From contig NC_084816.1 in NCBI RefSeq assembly GCF_963583255.1, positions 8,816,600 to 8,880,599 of the forward strand: a DNA stretch of 64,000 nt, given 5' to 3'. The notes under the pieces were generated by a model. It had not been told where the DNA came from, made no database searches, and saw only the letters and a list, made by a program, of their open reading frames with translations. This DNA comes from Pyrus communis (taxonomy: Eukaryota; Streptophyta; Magnoliopsida; Rosales; Rosaceae). How positions within the stretch are numbered: position 1 is the stretch's first letter; every line of letters begins with the position of its first letter. The position numbers were made by a program, and so were the translations under genes. This document shows, in pieces, positions 58,942-64,000 of this stretch.

Positions 58942-59503
58942 TGTGGAACCAAAAATAATCAAGAAAATTATAGAGGCGACACGTGGACATTTGGGAAAAA
59001 ATGATGAAATTACTCTCAAGGCACACCGGGATTCCTACGCGCATGCAACGGACAATAACAGCTCAATCAAGGAAGAGTCAAAGGTGATCAAAATGGTACT
59101 TAGTCAAATCTCTATCATCACTTCTCATCCAATCCCCACCTCAAAAGGTAACTCTCCTATTTGAATTAGGATTGATCGCCTAGATTAATTGCAAGATATT
59201 ACTACATAATATCTTGCAATTAAATCCCTAATTCCACTAGAAGTGTCCGGACCCTATTCTCCAAATAGGGCCGGCCATACCCCTATAAATAGACCACTTT
59301 TCCTACTAAAATGCTAAGTTCATTCTCTCCCAAAAATTCTCAAACACATTTTCTCTTAAATTCTAATTTTGGCATAGGAGATTCTTTGACCAAAGCCCCC
59401 CATTAATCGTGGGCACCTGAAGCTTTTGGCCTTAATCTTAGGTGTTATTATTTTGCAGGTGCATTTTCATCAAAGGAAAAGATGACAGAAATTTGCATTC
59501 ACA
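58942..59503 (+). repeat. 5' LTR of the Tat-like gypsy element
   Basis: 562 bp from TGTGGAACC to TTGCATTCACA, with TG...CA ends. A TATA box, CCTATAAATAG, lies at about 59282-59292. An inverted pair, TTGCAAGATATTA and TAATATCTTGCAA, lies just before it (about 59190-59221). The primer site begins right after the LTR. Confidence 0.85.
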
Positions 59504-59642
59504 AATTGGTGCTTTCATTGAGAGGCTTGATTCACACGCTCAAAGAAGACTCTCGCATTCAACGTTTCTTGTTTCTTGCTCATTTTTAGTTCATACGTTC
59601 TTGTTCCTAGAATGTTTTGAATAAACACAAAAGAAAAGTACA

Positions 59643-61000
59643 ATGACTAGAAATTCAGAAACCATAACAAATGAAGCTTCCTACGTTCAAGGATTTGGAC
59701 CACGGCGATCCACGAGGCTCAATGCAATGACGAATAGAGCGGCACTACCCCCACGAGGCACCATCGTGGTAGCCACCATGATAGCAACCACGACAGCAAC
59801 TTTCAGCAAGCCCATTGCCCACTGTGAGAAAGCCACCTCACAGCAGCAGGCGCAAGCCGTGCCACAAGGCAGCCAACCTAGATTCAACAAAGCCAAGCAG
59901 CTGCAGCAATTGGAGCAGCCCAGACCTCGCGAGCCCAAGGCCAGCGAGAGCCCAGTGCTCTCCAAGGCTGAGCCCAAGACCAGCGGGCCCGAGCCCAAGG
60001 TGAGTCGACTCGAGTGGCGGCCCGGCGCTAACACAGCACGCTTCCGAACCGAGCCCAAGTCTAACACCCACAAACGCCGTACGTGGAGCAGCCCACTTTC
60101 ATGGCCTTCTAAGCAGTCTAAACCGGTCCAAGACCGGTTCAACCGTCTCGACTTCAGATTTCTGGACCGACGACTGACCCAGGGATATTTTCACCCCATT
60201 TCTCTGCAAATTTGACATATCCCAACTCAAAACTCGTGCTCGGGGTCCATTACACCTTCACTACGCATAATGTCCAAGTTTTCTAACCCAAATGGAGAGC
60301 AACACTTGTCTCGACAAGTCATAGAGCTAACAAACATCCTCACATAGCAGACAACCTTGGTTAACCAGCTCTTGTAGCGTACTAAGATGCAACGTGCCCT
60401 AGATAAGGTGTGCCAAAGTAGGACAAGAGCAGACGATGAACCTCCAATAGCGTTCCGGTAAACAGCCCCTCGACAAGCCACAGACCAAGAGTTCAGGCAG
60501 TGTACACCCCCGATAGGGGCCCAAGATAGCGTATACTTTTGTCTTAGCACGCAGATGAGCGTGCATTCTTGGCTAGGCCCACGGACAAACATACATTCAC
60601 GGTTGGGGCCACAATCCAATAATCAACATAAACAACCTTTCAAGCAAAGTGTTCATTTGCAGCTAGGCCAGCATTGAACATCCTCCACTTCACATCGAAG
60701 TAGGCAGCCTTGAAAAGAATCGCTCAGTCAATAAGAAGTCCGATCATTTATTCAACGTCAAGAAGAACCCAAAAGAATCGCTCCGTGACTATGTGAAGAG
60801 GTTCAAAGCAGAGAAGGCAAAGATAGTCGGATGCGACAACTCGATAGCTAGTGCAGCCTTCCAAAAAGGACTCCCAGCAGACCACTCACTGTTTGGTGAA
60901 TTGATCATGAAAGAAGATCTAACTTTGGCAGACTCTTTCGCTTTGGCAAAGAAGCATGCACTTTGGGACGAGGCTTGGTGAGTAACCAAGGCACCCAGGC
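59643..61000 (+). pseudogene. gypsy gag (broken)
   Basis: The ATG at 59643 opens a 190-codon frame with a GPRRSTRLNAM start and a Gln/Pro/Ser/Ala-rich, low-complexity body. After stops, the gag core is readable at 60793-60981 (KRFKAEKAKIVGCDNSIASA, FQKGLPADHSLFGEL), a region typical of Tat-like gags. Confidence 0.8.
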
Positions 61001-61354
61001 AGCCTTGAAGAGAATCGGCAATAGCTCACAAGAAAGAGGACAAGAAGTAGTACAACAACAAAAGCAGGCATGAGGCTAAGCATAGGGATTGATCCACGAC
61101 TAAATAAGGATAGACACTCAATAACTACTCTAAGTTCTCGATCCTGATCCACCAAATCCTCTGAGACATCAAGAGCAAACCTTGGTTCAAGCTACCGAAA
61201 CAATCAAAAGGAGATACTTCCAAGTTTAACCACACCAAGTAATGCGCATTCCATCAAGGTCTCGGTCACACAACTTACTACTACTACACTTGGAAGAATT
61301 ACCTTGAGAAGCTCATGAAAGAAGACAAGGTCGACAGATACTTAGACAAGCTAG

Positions 61355-61810
61355 TTGCGCAGCCTAGAAGGAACGCAGACGCCGACGAAGAAACCGCTAA
61401 CCAAGACGATTCTAATCAATGGCATTTTTGCTGAATCTGAGCACTTGGGGGCTACGAACAACTCCAAGAAGAAGATGATCCAGCAGTCTTTACTAGTCTC
61501 ACAGGTCCAGGTAGTCAACACCCAACCTGGACCCATCGTTGGCCTCACCAAGCAGGATTCCGAAGGCGTCGATTTCCCACACGATGCACTAGTGGTATCT
61601 ATCCAACTAGTCCATGCTATAGTCGATAGAATGATGGTTGACAATGGAAATGCGGTCAACCTACTTCAGCTCCCAGTAATTCAGAAGATTGACCTAGAAA
61701 GCACAATCATACATCGAGTGGAGGTACTCAACGAATTTAACAGACATACCTCTACTGCCATCAGCAACATTACACTTGACTTGAGAACACCGCCAGTTGT
61801 CTCAAAGTAA
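61355..61810 (+). pseudogene. gypsy protease region
   Basis: The open section reads INGIFAESEHLGATNNSKKK and later VVSIQLVHAIVDRMMVDNGNAVNLLQL. The VDNGNAVN stretch is the aspartic-protease active-site region of Tat-like elements, where relatives have VDNGSAVN or VDTGSS. The frame is open for 151 codons, but neighbouring frames are broken. Confidence 0.8.
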
Positions 61811-62189
61811 ATGTTCACGATAATAAGCGACTCGTTTCCCTATAATGGGATTCTAGGGAAACCTTGGCTAATAAAGTTTGAAGTTGTAACCTCCGTTAAG
61901 TATCAAAAAATCTAATTTCGCATCCAGGAGTACGAGAAATCAACTCTGACCAAGCCATATCTCAACGATGCACTGTGCAAGTAATGAAGGAGTCACAAAA
62001 GAATACCTTTACCCCCGTAGAAACTACCGAGGTCCAAGGGGACGATAAAGCTACCAAATAGCAATTACAGCAGTCGGATCAAGAAGATGATGTCTAAATC
62101 AATGTGCCAGCAAACGAAATGGGATGGAATCCCGAAGAGAATGCCAAGCACATCATTCTTGATCCCCAGTAGCCAGATAAGACTACTAA

Positions 62190-63100
62190 AATCGGCTTAC
62201 GCTTGAGCCCGAAAGAAAAAAAGGAACTTACGGCTTTCCTCAAAGAAAATTGTGACGTCTTTGCATGGTCATATTCTGACATGCCTGACATCGAACCCAA
62301 GATACCTTGTCACAAGCTACACATTGACCCTATTGCTAAATCAGTGATCCAAAAGAGAAAATATTTCGCACCCGAACGAGTGGCGATCTATATAAAAGGT
62401 AGCACACTCAGTATGGCTTGCCAACGTCATGCTAGTAAAGAAAAAAGAGAATGGCAAATGGATGGTTTGCGTAAATTACACCAACCTTAACAAAGCATGC
62501 CCAAATGATCCTTATCCAGTTCCCCAAATTAATCTACTAGTAGATTCAACTTTCGGGAACCAGCTGCTTAGTTTCTTATACGCATAATCTGGCTACAACC
62601 AAATAGTTATATACGAGCCCGACAAGGAGAAAACTGCATTCGTGATCGAGCGATAAACCTATTGTTATAAGGTCATGCCTTTTGGCCTCAAAAACGCGAA
62701 AGCCACTTACCGACAACTGGTAAACACGATGTTCAAGAAGCAAACTGGAGTAACCATGGAGGTCTACGTCGATGACATTATGGTGAAGGGAAAACAGCCA
62801 GCAGACCACATCAGCAATTTGGTGGAAACTTTCGACATCCTTAAAAAGTACAAGATAAAGCTCAATCCCGCCAAATGCACATTCAGAGTATCTTCAGGAA
62901 AATTCTTAGGGTATCTAGTAACCCAACGAGGAATTGAAGCATATCCTAAGCAGATCCAAGCAATCCTAGAGATGAAGTCTTCAACTACCTTGAAGGAGAT
63001 CCAAAACTTGACCAGAGGAGCAGCCGCGCTCAACCGCTACCTCACGCGGTCCACCGATCGATGCAAGCCTTTTTTCAAAGCAATCAAGAGGGCATAACGA
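62190..63100 (+). pseudogene. gypsy reverse transcriptase
   Basis: The N-terminal part reads LTAFLKENCDVFAWSYSDMP (62203-62490 frame) and then shifts frame near 62390-62460. The catalytic part is open at 62675-63097: MPFGLKNAKATYRQLVN, YVDDIMVK (YVDD at 62765-62776), LNPAKCTFRVSSGKFLGYLV and ALNRYLTRS. Stops occur near 62586 and 62656. Confidence 0.88.
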
Positions 63101-64000
63101 GACAAATGGGATGATGAATGCGAATGAGCTTTCCAAGACCTAAAGAAGTATCTCACATCACCTCTCTTACTATCCAAGCCAGAAGCAACAAATGACTTAT
63201 ACATCTACCAGGCAGTCTCAGAAATAGCAGTAAGCTCTGCCCTCATACGAGAGGAACTGGGGCCCAACTACTGGTATTTTACACTTCTAAAGCTCTTCTC
63301 GATACGGAAACCAGATATCTGAAGATCGAGAAATTGACTTTGGTGCTAATTGTTGCGGCTCGGACGCTCAAACCATATTTTCAAGCTCGTACAGTCATCA
63401 TCATGACTTTGTATCCTCTACGATCAATCCTAAATGGTCCGGATGCTTCTTAACGAGTAATGAAGTGGGTGTTGGAACTTGGCCAATACGGCTTAGTTTT
63501 TCAACTCCCTACGATGATAAAGGCCCAAGCATTGGTGAACTTCATAGCAGAATTCACGCCTAGCCTAGGCAACGCAACAAAGCGACTCAACGACGTCCCA
63601 AAGGTAACCAAGAATACCCTAACCACGCCTGCTTCACCCAATGAAGACTTTGGAAATTACACATCAACGGTGTATCCAACTACAATGGCTCGGGAGCATG
63701 CGTGGTCTTTGTCACTCCAGACAGTTCGATGCTCGAGCAGGCAATCACTCTAAGCTTTAAAGGATCTAACAACAAAGCAAACTACGAAGCCCTTCTAGCA
63801 AGCCTCCGAATGGCGAAAGACTTGGCGGTGAAAAAGTTTGTAATTCATTTTGATTCCTAGCTAATCACTAGCCAGACTACTGGGGAGTACATGGCAAAGC
63901 ATCCAAAGATGACACAATACCTAGAAAAGGTACGAAAGCAGCTCGAAGCGTTATTCTGGTGAAGTATCTAGACAAGCCAAGCATAGAGTCTGAGCGAGCA
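63100..64000 (+). pseudogene. gypsy RNase H and archaeal-type RNase H
   Basis: AFQDLKKYLTSPLLLSKPEA begins the classical RNase H (about 63130). After the open section 63460-63753, a second domain follows with SMLEQAITLSFKG, NYEALLASLRMAKDLAVKKF and TGEYMAKHPKMTQYLEK (63715-63940). This matches the extra RNase H of Tat-like elements. The window ends inside this region. Confidence 0.8.

Larger units (their letters stand above)
58942..64000 (+). mobile_element. Ty3/gypsy Tat-like element, 5' part (runs off the window)
   Basis: The order is LTR, primer site TTGGTGCTTTCATTGAGAG (about 59506-59524), gag, protease, reverse transcriptase, RNase H and a second archaeal-type RNase H. The doubled RNase H marks the Tat lineage. 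Integrase and the 3' LTR would lie beyond 64000. Numerous stops show that the copy is dead. It is inserted directly after ATAATGAA in the duplicated segment. Confidence 0.88.

Noticed and set aside
59687..60142. 151-codon minus-strand frame
   Set aside because: It is the shadow of the GC-rich, Gln/Pro/Ser-rich gypsy gag frame on the opposite strand.

Overview
This is a stretch of plant nuclear DNA: AT-rich, intron-bearing genes buried in retrotransposons and small inverted-repeat elements. The host genes are of eudicot type (SnRK1 beta-3 subunit, NRT2 nitrate transporter, CDC48, type-B response regulator, a DnaJ-type zinc-finger protein). A Cassandra-type LTR carrying a 5S-rRNA-like core and a short element that I associate with apple and pear genomes suggest Rosaceae, possibly the apple/pear tribe. 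That placement rests on recognition, not on a search.

Layout. 1-1711 is a tandem satellite of 346-bp units in an alternating A-B pattern, followed by three E2F-like motifs and a truncated DNA element whose longer relative lies at 10039-11125. 2275-4776 is retroelement-like non-coding DNA made of several different short tandem arrays. 4870-9913 is a decayed Ty3/gypsy (Tat-like) element on the minus strand, whose gag is split by a 2.26-kb solo LTR with an intact TTAAG target duplication. 12987-about 17220 is a broken Ty1/copia element (minus strand), followed by a LINE fragment at 17708-18163.

20034-24190 holds an apparently intact SnRK1 beta-3 gene with a long intron in its leader. 26824-29305 is an NRT2.1-like nitrate transporter destroyed by at least five lesions, one of them a 500-bp element inserted in an exon. 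29750-30644 (Mutator-like foldback), 30938-31223 (Cassandra solo LTR) and 32968-33655 (Harbinger-like MITE) are three clean insertions with visible target duplications. 34133-37959 is a four-exon gene for a small DnaJ-type zinc-finger protein, probably plastidial. A truncated type-B response-regulator first exon lies head-to-head with it.

39596-40885 is a large foldback element. 41350-42119 has a CACTA-like end and one exon of an NSF-type ATPase. 42624-48832 is a complete but dead Ty1/copia provirus whose 5' LTR is split by a 1.77-kb solo LTR. 49918-50111 is a plastid ndhF fragment. 50637-about 54000 is another Tat-like gypsy remnant. Next to it a CDC48 gene (minus strand) is cut off just inside its first ATPase domain and continues in frame into foreign coiled-coil sequence, giving an open chimeric frame of about 494 codons. 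58942-64000 is the 5' part of a further Tat-like gypsy element that runs off the window.

Only two loci look like normal functional genes: SnRK1 beta-3 (energy signalling) and the DnaJ-type zinc-finger protein. There is no operon-like organisation. The rest records nested insertion, gene truncation and fragment capture. All exon boundaries are my reading of GT/AG sites and frame continuity, not transcript evidence.
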